Shown here: piece after piece, positions 1 to 6,937 of the stretch
Layout: each line of letters begins with the position of its first letter
Position numbering within the stretch: the stretch's first letter is position 1
Assembly: GCA_964526285.1 (NCBI GenBank)
Contig: CAZGIW010000116.1
Coordinates: 1-9,779 of the forward strand
Direction of reading: 5' to 3'
DNA: 9,779 nt
Source: CAYMAZ01 sp964526285
GTDB taxonomy: Bacteria; Bacteroidota; Bacteroidia; Bacteroidales; DTU049
Notes under the pieces: model-generated
What the model saw: the letters and a program-made list of their open reading frames with translations, nothing else
What the model was told of the DNA's origin: nothing
Database searches by the model: none
Made by a program: the position numbers and the translations under genes

Positions 1-231
1 TATAAAAACGATGCAAACGAAGAGTTTTATCATTTTGATTGTTATAGAATTGAGAGAATTTCTGATTTAACCAATATCGGATACGAGGAATATTTCAACA
101 GTGGGAATTATTGTTTCATAGAATGGGCTGAGAATGCAGAGGGGGTTATTCCGGATAATGCTGTTAGAGTAAAAATGACATTAAATGAGTATAATCAATC
201 GAGAATTATACAGATATTGCAATCACATTAA
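1..231 (+). CDS. tsaE: TsaE, tRNA threonylcarbamoyladenosine synthesis ATPase (3' end only)
   Basis: Frame 1 is open from the first base and encodes the last 76 residues of a protein whose start lies outside the window. TsaE is the small P-loop ATPase that works with TsaB and TsaD to make N6-threonylcarbamoyladenosine at position 37 of ANN-decoding tRNAs in the cytoplasm. The visible part carries the family's C-terminal signature: YHFDCYRI (residues 10-17 of the fragment), then IGYEEYF, then CFIEWAEN, matching the usual HFDLYRL...G.EEYF....IEWPE pattern. The Walker A loop would be in the missing N-terminal half. The stop lies 12 bases before the alanine dehydrogenase start, so the two are probably co-transcribed. 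I recall tsaE sitting beside an alanine dehydrogenase gene in other Bacteroidota, which would agree. The identification rests on motifs in a short fragment but is fairly secure. Confidence 0.85.
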   Translation, partial: YKNDANEEFYHFDCYRIERISDLTNIGYEEYFNSGNYCFIEWAENAEGVIPDNAVRVKMTLNEYNQSRIIQILQSH

Positions 232-243
232 AATTACATACAC

Positions 244-1458
244 ATGGAAAAGGGTTCGAAGTTTTTTCACAGCAGCGGCTTGTTTCCTCAGGAAGAAAAG
301 CTAGAGCTAAAGGTTTCAAAATCTGCACTGACAATTGGTGTTCCCCGTGAACATTCATTTCAGGAAAATCGTGTGGCAATATGTCCAGAAAGTGTTCAGG
401 TGCTTGTTGAACAGGGACATCGTGTGATTGTGGAAAGGAGTGCAGGCCAGCTTGCAGGCTTTCGTGATGATGAATTTTCAGATGCAGGAGCAGAAATTGT
501 TGATGAAACAAAAGCTGTTTTTGAAGCCTCATTGATATTAAAGGTGGCACCACCCACTCTTCCTGAGATTGGTATGACAGGAAACGGAAAAACGATAATT
601 TCGGCTTTGCATCCAACTATTCAAACTGTTGAATACTACAAAACCCTTATGCAGAAAAAGATTACAGCTTTTGCCTATGAGTTGATAAAGGATAATACCG
701 GATTGTTTCCTGTTTTGTATTCAATGAGTGAAATTGCCGGTTATACTGCTATGCAGATTGCAGCTGAATATCTTAGTCGTTCGGATTTGGGAAGAGGCGT
801 GATTTTGGGAAGTATTACAGGGATAACCCCCACAGAAGTTGTGATAATAGGAGCCGGTACTGTGGGTGAATTTGCTGCAAGAGCAGCACTTGGATTGGGA
901 GCATCTGTGAAAATTTTTGACAATAAACTGTATAAACTAAAAAACATACAGTCATCTCTTGGTGAAAGACTTTACACCTCTATTATTCATCCCAAAGTTT
1001 TGCAAAAAAGTCTTCGCTCTGCTGACGTACTGATTGGCGCACTGCATAGCAAAACAGGCCGAACTCCTGTGGTTGTTTCAGAAGAAATGGTTCTGGATAT
1101 GAAAAAGGGGAGCATCATCATTGATGCATCCATTGATCAGGGTGGTTGTATTGCAACATCAATGGCTACAACGCATAACAATCCTGTGTTTCAGTTTAAC
1201 GGAGTAACTCATTACTGTGTTCCCAATATGCCCTCCAGAGTGCCGCGAACTGCATCATTTGCACTGAGCAATTTCTTTACGCCTGTATTACTGGAAATTG
1301 GAGAAGCCGGAAGTGTGGATAAATATATGATTTACGATCCCGGATTCCGTCAGGGGGCTTATGTTTTCAATGGAATTCTGACATGCAAAAACATAGGAGA
1401 TACATTCAGACTTCCATATCAGGATGTGGACTTGCTTATGGCTGCTTTTTTGAGATAG
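244..1458 (+). CDS. ald: Alanine dehydrogenase (AlaDH/PNT family)
   Basis: A 404-residue cytoplasmic enzyme expected to interconvert L-alanine and pyruvate plus ammonia using NAD(H). Family landmarks are in order: IGVPRE (31-36), ENRVA with the pyruvate-binding Arg43, Lys100 in LILKV, His123 in SALHPT (the usual catalytic Lys/His pair), the Rossmann loop IGAGTVG (202-208) ending at Asp226, and IDASIDQGGC (293-302) containing the conserved Asp298. The core matches the usual length of about 370, but about 28 extra residues precede the first strand; typical Ald proteins start almost at GVPKE. No in-frame ATG lies closer to the core, so I keep ATG 244. The PNT (transhydrogenase alpha) relatives share the fold, but the intact DQGGC segment and overall length favour alanine dehydrogenase. 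It follows tsaE by 12 bases on the same strand. Function is inferred from motifs only. Confidence 0.9.
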   Translation: MEKGSKFFHSSGLFPQEEKLELKVSKSALTIGVPREHSFQENRVAICPESVQVLVEQGHRVIVERSAGQLAGFRDDEFSDAGAEIVDETKAVFEASLILKVAPPTLPEIGMTGNGKTIISALHPTIQTVEYYKTLMQKKITAFAYELIKDNTGLFPVLYSMSEIAGYTAMQIAAEYLSRSDLGRGVILGSITGITPTEVVIIGAGTVGEFAARAALGLGASVKIFDNKLYKLKNIQSSLGERLYTSIIHPKVLQKSLRSADVLIGALHSKTGRTPVVVSEEMVLDMKKGSIIIDASIDQGGCIATSMATTHNNPVFQFNGVTHYCVPNMPSRVPRTASFALSNFFTPVLLEIGEAGSVDKYMIYDPGFRQGAYVFNGILTCKNIGDTFRLPYQDVDLLMAAFLR

Positions 1459-1574
1459 AGATCTGAGTATTTTTCAGAAAGCTATAGTTTGTGTAATATC
1501 ATTCCATGAATTTCATAACATTTAGACAAACAATTTGAATAATGAATAAAGAATATCGAATAATGAATGTTGCT

Positions 1575-1592
1575 CCATAGGAGTCCCTATGG
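1575..1592. repeat. Short hairpin CCATAGG-AGTC-CCTATGG
   Basis: Perfect 7-bp inverted repeat (1575-1581 with 1586-1592) with a 4-base loop, lying in the ald-tpx spacer just before the possible gene remnant. It is not followed by a T-run on either strand, so it is not a typical terminator. The sequence around it, GCTCCATAGGAG, resembles short palindromes that I recall as dispersed in Bacteroidota genomes; that link is from memory. Confidence 0.5.
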
Positions 1593-1598
1593 GAAATG

Positions 1599-1712
1599 AT
1601 GAATGTTGAAGTGTTTAAGGGGTTTGCAAAACAGGCGGACGGAGTTGTAACCAGTTTTACCATACCCTCACAGGCAGAAAATCTCATTAATACAAGCCTA
1701 AATAATCATTAA
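1599..1712 (+). pseudogene. Possible 37-codon ORF or gene remnant in the ald-tpx spacer
   Basis: An ATG at 1599 opens 37 codons to a TAA at 1710. The peptide begins MNVEVFKGFAKQADGVV and contains FTIPSQAENLI, so it looks more protein-like than random AT-rich spacer: mixed charge, alternating hydrophobic pattern, no low complexity. Its DNA is also less AT-rich than its flanks. No family is recognised. It could be a small gene, the decayed start of a larger gene, or chance. The last codons run into the TAATCATT repeats, which suggests that any original frame has been cut there. No ribosome binding site is evident. Confidence 0.2.
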
Positions 1713-1730
1713 GCATAAAACTTAATCATT

Positions 1731-1760
1731 AAAAATTAATCATTACTCATTAATGATTAA
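1731..1760 (-). terminator. Intrinsic terminator of tpx
   Basis: Bases 1736-1745 (TTAATCATTA) and 1751-1760 (TAATGATTAA) form a perfect 10-bp stem with a 5-base loop. On the minus strand it starts one base after the tpx stop codon and is followed by five T (1731-1735). The stem is almost all A-T, so it would be weak, but position and T-run fit a terminator. A longer-range pairing of AAGCCTA (1694-1700) with TAGGCTT (1763-1769, the tpx stop region) could enclose it. Confidence 0.55.
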
Positions 1761-1761
1761 A

Positions 1762-2268
1762 CTAGGCTTTCAGTGCATTCAAAGCTGCATCATAATCGGG
1801 CTCATGACCCACTTCTTTCACATACTGCACATGAATTACTTTGCCTTCTTCATTGATAACAACAATGCCGCGTGCCAGCAATCCCAGCTCCTGAATATAA
1901 AATCCGTATTTGTTGGCAAAGTCACGGTCTTTGTAATCGGACAATGTAACGGCATTTTGTATTCCTTCATTTCCGCAAAAACGTGCCAGTGCAAATGGCA
2001 AATCAACGGAAAGTGTAATCACTACAGTATTTTCAAGTTTTGCTGCCTCTTCATTAAATCTGCGTGTTTGTGCTGCACATACAGGTGTGTCTATTGAGGG
2101 CATCACCGACAAAATCACTTTTTTTCCTGCATATTCGCTAAACTTAACAGGTTTCAGTTCATTGTTCATCACTGTAAAATCCTGTGCAATATCTCCGGTT
2201 TTTATCATTTCTCCCACCAGTGTCAGTGGATTGCCGTTTATTTCAACTACTCCTACGGTTGTTTTCAT
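1762..2268 (-). CDS. tpx: Thiol peroxidase Tpx (2-Cys peroxiredoxin)
   Basis: A 168-residue peroxiredoxin of the Tpx class, which reduces hydrogen peroxide and especially alkyl hydroperoxides, with electrons from thioredoxin. The peroxidatic site reads SIDTPVCAAQTRRF, with Thr61 and Cys64. The resolving Cys98 sits in LPFALARFCG (90-99), the Tpx hallmark, and the second conserved Arg133 is in GLLARG. These fall three residues later than in E. coli Tpx (C61/C95), and the length matches the family (about 165-170). The thioredoxin-fold core runs from about residue 18 to 165. ATG 2268 gives the usual N-terminus with a beta hairpin (TVGVVEINGNPLTLVG). It is monocistronic: a divergent gene starts 60 bases upstream and a terminator hairpin follows directly. 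I found no TAnnTTTG box for this strand in the 60-base upstream gap. Confidence 0.95.
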   Translation of the reverse strand: MKTTVGVVEINGNPLTLVGEMIKTGDIAQDFTVMNNELKPVKFSEYAGKKVILSVMPSIDTPVCAAQTRRFNEEAAKLENTVVITLSVDLPFALARFCGNEGIQNAVTLSDYKDRDFANKYGFYIQELGLLARGIVVINEEGKVIHVQYVKEVGHEPDYDAALNALKA

Positions 2269-2290
2269 ATTATTTCTCGTTTTTAATCAT

Positions 2291-2298
2291 TAATTTTG
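2291..2298 (+). promoter_or_regulatory. Bacteroidota-type -7 box upstream of the UbiD-family gene
   Basis: TAATTTTG matches TAnnTTTG, the -7 element bound by the Bacteroidota primary sigma factor, 30 bases before ATG 2329. No TTG lies 17-23 bases upstream, so only half of the usual promoter is present. It overlaps a copy of TAATCATTAA (2284-2293). Confidence 0.45.
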
Positions 2299-2328
2299 CC
2301 TTTCATCAATAATCATACATAAACATTC

Positions 2329-4191
2329 ATGTCATATATATCCTTATCACATTTTATTCAGCATCTGGAAGAAAAAGGGCAACTGATAAGGCTTGACACA
2401 TATGTGTCTCCCGAACTTGAAATGTCAGAGTTTTCTGACAGATTGTCAAAAAGCAATGGCAATGCTGTGTTGTTTACTAATAACGGAACCCAATTTCCGG
2501 TTTTGATGAATGCCTTTGGCAGTAAAGAAAGGATGCTGGCTGCACTTGGACTCAGTAGTTATGAAGAATTTGAACAAAGACTGAACTCCTTTTTTTCAAT
2601 GGTATCATCTCCTCCTGCAGGTATTTCAGGCAAACTTGCAATGCTGAAAAAAGCAAAGGAATTGAAATATGCTTCACCTGTTCATAGTTCAGGAAGGGGC
2701 AAATGCTTTGAAATTCAGATGTCTGAACCGGATTTGGACAAACTGCCTGTCATCAAATGCTGGCCATATGACGGGGGGCGTTTTTTTACTTTACCCATGG
2801 TGCACACCACAGATCCTGAAACCGGAATGGTCAATGTTGGGATGTATCGCATGCAGGTGTTTGACAAAAACACAACAGGTATGCACTGGCACAGACACAA
2901 AGGCGGAGCTGCCCATTATGAGAAATACAAAAAACTGAAGAAAAGGATGCCGGTTGTGGTGACACTTGGTGGTGATCCTGTTTATACTTATTGTTCTACA
3001 GCACCATTACCTGACATGATTAGTGAATATGCTTTTGCAGGCTTTCTCAGAAAGCGTTCAGTGAGGCTGGTAAAATGTCTCAGTTGTGACATTGAAGTTC
3101 CTGAAGACGCTGACATTGTCATTGAAGGATATATCGATCCCGAAGAAGAACTGAGAATGGAAGGGCCTTTTGGTGACCATACAGGATTTTACAGTCTTCC
3201 TGATAAATATCCTGTGTTTCATGTTACTCACATTTCATATCGTAAAAATGCAGTGTTTCCGGCAACTGTGGTTGGCATTCCTCCCATGGAGGATGCGTAT
3301 CTGGGAGAAGCAACGGGTCGTTTATTTCTGCCATTGATTAAAAAGTTTATTGCCCCTGAAATTGTTGATATGCATTTGCCGGTGGAGGGGGGTTTTCACA
3401 ATCTGGCAATTGTAAGTATAAAAAAATCATATCCCGGACAGGCTGTGAAGGTGATGAACGCATTGTGGGGAGCCGGACAAATGATGTTTGTGAAGAATAT
3501 TATTGTTGTTAATGAAGATGTGAATGTAAGAAATCCGCAACAAGTGGCAGAATCAGTGATGCTTCAATGCAGATTTCCTGATGAGTTCCATTTTATGAAT
3601 GGTCCTCTTGATGTGCTAGACCATGCAAATTCTTCACCTTGTTTTGGTAAGAAAATGGGACTTGATGCTACCGGAGAAAGAAGACTTATAGCAGGGCCTG
3701 ATTTTTCCAATTCAGAGATAGAAGGTATAGTAAAATCTGAAATTCGTTTTGCAAAAAGTGACACTGTTCTCCCTGTCGTATTCATTGACAAACAAAGTGC
3801 AGCTCCAGTAAAGGATATTCATGCTCAAATAGTGAAAGGGGGATCAGGCAGTCCTTATATCGTGTATTTTAATCACACATGTCAACATCTTGATTATGCA
3901 GGGCTTGTTTGGATGTTTCTTGCAAATTATGATCCTGACAGAGATTTGTATGTTGAAAAATGTGATGCTGGTTTTGTGTGTGGATTTGACGGTACATTAA
4001 AGACAATTGAAAAAGATGGACTGGATTCATCAAGGCCTAATATTCTGGTTATGGATGAGGACACAATAAAACGAGTGGATGAGTTCTGGAAAAAATTATT
4101 TCCTGAAAAGTTTGTTCAATCACCTTCAGTTGTTTATAAAAAAATAACCCTCAATGAGGGCTATCTTTTTGACAAACAAAACAATATTTGA
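2329..4191 (+). CDS. UbiD-family decarboxylase, menaquinone biosynthesis type
   Basis: A 620-residue prenylated-FMN-dependent decarboxylase. Landmarks of the UbiD fold: MVNVGMYRMQ (167-176), with Asn169 as probable metal ligand and Arg174 of the R-E-E catalytic set; a His-rich GMHWHRHKGG (184-193); Glu233 in SEYAFAGFL; the Glu273/Glu274-to-Glu278 pair in EEELRMEGPFGDHTG; and PATVVGIPPMED (311-322). The family acts on aromatic or unsaturated acids and needs UbiX to supply prFMN; no ubiX is in the window. At about 620 residues it is longer than E. coli UbiD (about 490) and fits the menaquinone (futalosine-pathway, SCO4490/MqnL-like) group found in many Bacteroidota, which I infer from length and overall pattern. 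A UbiD acting in another pathway cannot be excluded. Its stop lies one base from the rpmB stop on the other strand. Confidence 0.85.
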   Translation: MSYISLSHFIQHLEEKGQLIRLDTYVSPELEMSEFSDRLSKSNGNAVLFTNNGTQFPVLMNAFGSKERMLAALGLSSYEEFEQRLNSFFSMVSSPPAGISGKLAMLKKAKELKYASPVHSSGRGKCFEIQMSEPDLDKLPVIKCWPYDGGRFFTLPMVHTTDPETGMVNVGMYRMQVFDKNTTGMHWHRHKGGAAHYEKYKKLKKRMPVVVTLGGDPVYTYCSTAPLPDMISEYAFAGFLRKRSVRLVKCLSCDIEVPEDADIVIEGYIDPEEELRMEGPFGDHTGFYSLPDKYPVFHVTHISYRKNAVFPATVVGIPPMEDAYLGEATGRLFLPLIKKFIAPEIVDMHLPVEGGFHNLAIVSIKKSYPGQAVKVMNALWGAGQMMFVKNIIVVNEDVNVRNPQQVAESVMLQCRFPDEFHFMNGPLDVLDHANSSPCFGKKMGLDATGERRLIAGPDFSNSEIEGIVKSEIRFAKSDTVLPVVFIDKQSAAPVKDIHAQIVKGGSGSPYIVYFNHTCQHLDYAGLVWMFLANYDPDRDLYVEKCDAGFVCGFDGTLKTIEKDGLDSSRPNILVMDEDTIKRVDEFWKKLFPEKFVQSPSVVYKKITLNEGYLFDKQNNI

Positions 4192-4192
4192 A

Positions 4193-4429
4193 TTATTTTA
4201 TAAAACCTTTTTGAATAGCTTTCTTAAGTTCAGCAGAAATCCCGTTTCTGTTAATGCTTCTCATGGCTGAAGTGCTTAATTTAAGTGTAACCCAACGATT
4301 TTCTTCGGGTATAAAATATCTTTTTACCTGCAGGTTGGGATAAAATTTTCTGTTTGATTTCACATTTGAGTGAGATACCTTATGTCCTGAAATCAGCTTC
4401 TTACCTGTAAGTTGACATACTCTTGCCAT
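4193..4429 (-). CDS. rpmB: 50S ribosomal protein L28
   Basis: A 78-residue large-subunit ribosomal protein. The start is set by homology: MARVCQLTGKK is the canonical L28 N-terminus, so ATG 4429 is used. An upstream in-frame ATG at 4531 would add 34 residues unlike L28 and overlap the preceding gene. VSHSNVKSNRKFYPNLQ, then RYFIPEENRWVTLKLSTSAMRSI, then NGISAELKKA complete the family pattern. Only one cysteine (Cys5) is present, so it is not the zinc-ribbon four-cysteine form. A promoter-like pair lies 29-58 bases upstream. In many Bacteroidota rpmB is followed by rpmG (L33); here it is followed directly by the convergent UbiD gene, so rpmG must be elsewhere. Confidence 0.95.
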   Translation of the reverse strand: MARVCQLTGKKLISGHKVSHSNVKSNRKFYPNLQVKRYFIPEENRWVTLKLSTSAMRSINRNGISAELKKAIQKGFIK

Positions 4430-4457
4430 GATTGTATTGTATTTAAATTTGGGTTTG

Positions 4458-4487
4458 CAAATATCCGAACATTTTTTGAATTGACAA
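4458..4487 (-). promoter_or_regulatory. Probable rpmB promoter (TTG-N19-GATATTTG)
   Basis: On the minus strand TTG (4487-4485) is followed after 19 bases by GATATTTG (4465-4458), which matches TAnnTTTG at seven of eight positions. Spacing fits the Bacteroidota -33/-7 pattern. Transcription would begin near 4450, about 20 bases before the L28 start, giving rpmB expression independent of the DUF2061 gene upstream. Confidence 0.5.
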
Positions 4488-4496
4488 AATATTTTA

Positions 4497-4955
4497 TTAT
4501 TTTTTTTCAATTTCATTAGAAAGACCATCAATTCTGCCCCATTGAATGCGCGACCACAAACGTTCGTGCAGATAAAAGAGGAGTATTTTTGTTAGTATTT
4601 CAGATAACCCCAGAGTTAGAGCTCCTGCAAGTGAGCCTGAAATAATCAGAGAGATTATAGCTGTGTCAATGGTTCCCAAAGCTCTCCACGAAATGCTTTT
4701 TGCAATACTGCGAATGTGTTTTACTTTTCCTTCGATTGTTCTTCCAAAAGGAATGATATTCCATAGTCGTTCATGCAGATAATAGAGCAGAATCTTTGTA
4801 AGTATTTCCATAAGAGCAATTGAACCAGCCCAAATATAATTTCCAAAAATTATCCAGGAAATAAGGAATGTATCAACTGATGCAAAAAGTCTCCAACTGA
4901 TTCCTTTCACAATACTTCGTTTATTGGAATCTTTGAAAGGTGTTTTTGCAGACAT
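4497..4955 (-). CDS. Membrane protein with two tandem DUF2061 repeats
   Basis: A 152-residue protein made of two 60-residue copies of DUF2061, at residues 13-72 and 82-141. Ungapped, I count 35 of 60 identical positions. Both copies open with RSI.K.ISWR and close with EILTKILL.YLHERLW....GR. Each has hydrophobic stretches (about 25-37 and 43-58 in the first; 95-107 and 109-127 in the second) compatible with two short membrane segments, so the whole would be a small inner-membrane protein. Function is unknown; I recall DUF2061 genes near sulfate-assimilation (cys) genes in Bacteroidota, but none are here. It lies 67 bases upstream of rpmB on the same strand. ATG 4955 is supported by a -7 box about 27 bases upstream. 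Confidence 0.85.
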   Translation of the reverse strand: MSAKTPFKDSNKRSIVKGISWRLFASVDTFLISWIIFGNYIWAGSIALMEILTKILLYYLHERLWNIIPFGRTIEGKVKHIRSIAKSISWRALGTIDTAIISLIISGSLAGALTLGLSEILTKILLFYLHERLWSRIQWGRIDGLSNEIEKK

Positions 4956-4981
4956 TATGAATTTGTTTTTTTATAAAGCGG

Positions 4982-4989
4982 CAAAACTA
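4982..4989 (-). promoter_or_regulatory. -7 box for the DUF2061-rpmB unit
   Basis: On the minus strand these bases read TAGTTTTG, an exact match to TAnnTTTG, ending 26 bases before ATG 4955. The nearest TTG upstream (5018-5016) is 26 bases away, slightly outside the usual 17-23 spacing, so the -33 element is uncertain. Confidence 0.45.
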
Positions 4990-5039
4990 CAGACAAAAAA
5001 AACACCAGAAACAGACAAGGGATTTTTTTTTGTTAAAAA

Positions 5040-5083
5040 TTGTAAAAAGAAATGTATGGTATATTTGAATTTATTTAAGTTTG
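5040..5083 (+). promoter_or_regulatory. Promoter region of the T9SS cargo gene, two candidate -7 boxes
   Basis: TTG at 5040-5042 is followed after 17 bases by TATATTTG (5060-5067), a full Bacteroidota -33/-7 pair. A second exact -7 match, TAAGTTTG (5076-5083), lies 16 bases further on but has no well-placed TTG. Either would start transcription 20-45 bases before ATG 5116. Confidence 0.55.
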
Positions 5084-5115
5084 TAAAATAATTAAAATTG
5101 TAATTCATAAATATT

Positions 5116-6927
5116 ATGAAGAAGATATTATCCTTTTTATTGTTGGTTGTTGTTTTTGGGTTCATGCAATCGGTTGCTCAATGTCCGGGATGTGCCATTG
5201 ATTATGGGTGTGTCGTTTCGCCTGCCAAACCCACTTTGTGTCCCGATACACTTCCTCCGGGTACAGCAATGCAATACTATGATGAAGATATTACATTTTA
5301 CATGCCTGCAGAATTTGAGGATGCAGGAACTGGATTTACAGTAACACTCAACAGAATAGAAGTAACTGGTGTTGTTGGCATGCCCTATGGATTGAGTTTT
5401 GAAAGCAGTTCCCCGACCAATAATTTCTATCCTTCATCCAATCCTCCTTCAACTGAACATGGTTGTGCCAAGTTTTGCGGTACACCTCTTCTGGCAGGGA
5501 GTTATGTGATTACAGTATATGTAAAAGCGTATGTTACAGTTTTGGGAATGAACCAGACTGAAGATGATTCTTTCGATATTCCCATTGAAATATTGCCCGG
5601 TACAGGGGGAAACAGCAGTTTTACCATGAGCAATCCCTCCGGTTGTGTGCCACTTACAACAACATTTACACCTAATCATCAGAGCCAGGGAAATCCTCAT
5701 TATTCCTATAACTGGGATTTCGGAAACGGACAAAACTCTACTGATGAATTTCCACTATCACAAACTTATACTCAGCCCGGCACCTACATTGCTTCACTTG
5801 AAACAACAATTGATACTCTGGGATATTTTCTTTCTTCAGTCACACTTGGTGGAAATTCTTCTATGTGTAGCGATCTGTTTGGAGGTCTTCCCGATTATTT
5901 CATAAAGATTCTGATGGGGTCAACAGTGATTTATCAAAGTTCACATGTCACCAATCAACTCAATGTTACGTTTACTTTTCCAACAATTACACTGCAAGAC
6001 ACTATTTATTATATTGAAGTGTGGGATAATGATGTGGCTTTCGGTGGGGGTGCAACAGGAGATGATTTTTGCGGAACAGTTGCATTTAACGGATATACTG
6101 CAGGCAGTCATTCATATAATATAAACAGCATGAATGTAAGTTTCACTGTTGATCATCCCATACTGAACTTCAATGACACTGATACAATTCAGGTATACCC
6201 ACTTCCAATTTTTGACGGGTTTTCAATTTTACCAAACGATTCAATGTGTGCCGGTGACAGTGTTTTTCTTTCAACCACCGGAAATTACTCTTTTCAATGG
6301 TATCACAACGGGCTGGCACTTGCAGGAGAAACAGATACAATAATAACTGCAAAAGAAACAGGGGCATATCACGTAATACTCATGAATCAATATGGTTGCA
6401 CCAAATCAAGTGATACCATTCAACTTTCGTTTTTATCCTATCCGCCGGTGCCCACTTTCTGGCAAAGCGGCAATTTGCTGCAAACCATGATGAGTGGTTA
6501 TGATTTGCAATGGTTTTTTGACGGAAATCCAATTCCCGGAGCAACAGGACAGACACATACAATCACTCAAAGTGGTTATTATACACTTCAGGCATCAAAT
6601 GCTGTAGGTTGTGCTACTATGAGCAATGTGTATTATGCAACATATACAAATATTGGGGAAAATACTAATACACATTTCGCTGATTTTCAGCTTTATCCCA
6701 ATCCTGCAGATGATATGGTCATTGTTTCGTTCAATTCCCTGTTCAGAGGAGAACTTATAATTGAGTTGACTGATGTTTTGGGAAAAAATGTATACAGTGA
6801 ATTGTTTTCTGTTGAAAATGGACATTTTGTTCAGTCAATCAACGTTTCTTATCTTCCTTCAGGCATCTATGTGTTAAGTCTGCAAACAGATGAATGGAAT
6901 TATCAGAAAAAACTAGTTATTCAGTAA
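5116..6927 (+). CDS. Secreted multidomain protein with C-terminal T9SS sorting domain
   Basis: A 603-residue exported protein. Domains in order: a signal peptide (1-21, probable cut at SVA-Q); an N-terminal Cys-rich beta domain (about 22-160, with C23, C26, C32, C42, C117, C121 and a MPYGLSFE..GTPLLAGSYVITV pattern like cadherin/He_PIG folds); a PKD domain (about 168-245, YNWDFGNG at 198-205 and YTQPGTYIASL); a C2-like domain (about 251-330); two Ig-like repeats (about 370-435 and 443-505, each with QWy..G and G.Y...N..GC); and a type A T9SS sorting domain (about 522-603, FQLYPNPADD to KLVIQ). It should be exported by Sec, then moved across the outer membrane by T9SS (PorV/PorU handling) to be released or surface-bound. 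No catalytic domain is recognised, so a binding or structural role is likeliest. A two-box promoter precedes it. Confidence 0.9.
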   Translation: MKKILSFLLLVVVFGFMQSVAQCPGCAIDYGCVVSPAKPTLCPDTLPPGTAMQYYDEDITFYMPAEFEDAGTGFTVTLNRIEVTGVVGMPYGLSFESSSPTNNFYPSSNPPSTEHGCAKFCGTPLLAGSYVITVYVKAYVTVLGMNQTEDDSFDIPIEILPGTGGNSSFTMSNPSGCVPLTTTFTPNHQSQGNPHYSYNWDFGNGQNSTDEFPLSQTYTQPGTYIASLETTIDTLGYFLSSVTLGGNSSMCSDLFGGLPDYFIKILMGSTVIYQSSHVTNQLNVTFTFPTITLQDTIYYIEVWDNDVAFGGGATGDDFCGTVAFNGYTAGSHSYNINSMNVSFTVDHPILNFNDTDTIQVYPLPIFDGFSILPNDSMCAGDSVFLSTTGNYSFQWYHNGLALAGETDTIITAKETGAYHVILMNQYGCTKSSDTIQLSFLSYPPVPTFWQSGNLLQTMMSGYDLQWFFDGNPIPGATGQTHTITQSGYYTLQASNAVGCATMSNVYYATYTNIGENTNTHFADFQLYPNPADDMVIVSFNSLFRGELIIELTDVLGKNVYSELFSVENGHFVQSINVSYLPSGIYVLSLQTDEWNYQKKLVIQ

Positions 6928-6937
6928 AAACATAATC

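Larger units (their letters stand above)
1459..1761. other. 303-base spacer between ald and tpx
   Basis: AT-rich spacer between convergent genes. It holds two direct copies of GAATAATGAAT (1537-1547 and 1558-1568, 21 bases apart), a 7-bp hairpin at 1575-1592, a less AT-rich stretch that reads as 37 codons (1599-1712), three copies of TAATCATT (1703, 1723, 1737) and the tpx terminator. AATAATGAAT-like repeats are common filler in Bacteroidota spacers. I see no convincing terminator for ald itself. Confidence 0.6.

Noticed and set aside
1459..1490. CTGA...TCAG pairing after ald as a terminator
   Set aside because: The stem is only 4 bp and has no suitable T-run after it, so it is too weak to call.
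1499..1687. 62-codon minus-strand frame in the ald-tpx spacer
   Set aside because: It translates AT-rich repeats and the hairpin and lacks protein-like composition; the plus-strand reading at 1599-1712 is somewhat better.
1753..2293. Plus-strand frames of 114 and 68 codons over tpx
   Set aside because: They are shadows of tpx, whose minus-strand product matches the family throughout with both cysteines in place.
4193..4531. Longer start for L28 at 4531 (112 residues)
   Set aside because: The 34 extra residues do not match L28, overlap the end of the DUF2061 gene, and span the likely rpmB promoter. MARVCQLTGKK at 4429 is the family N-terminus.
4971..5165. 64-codon minus-strand frame upstream of the T9SS cargo gene
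   Set aside because: It is low in complexity, overlaps the cargo gene's start and signal peptide, and occupies the promoter region.
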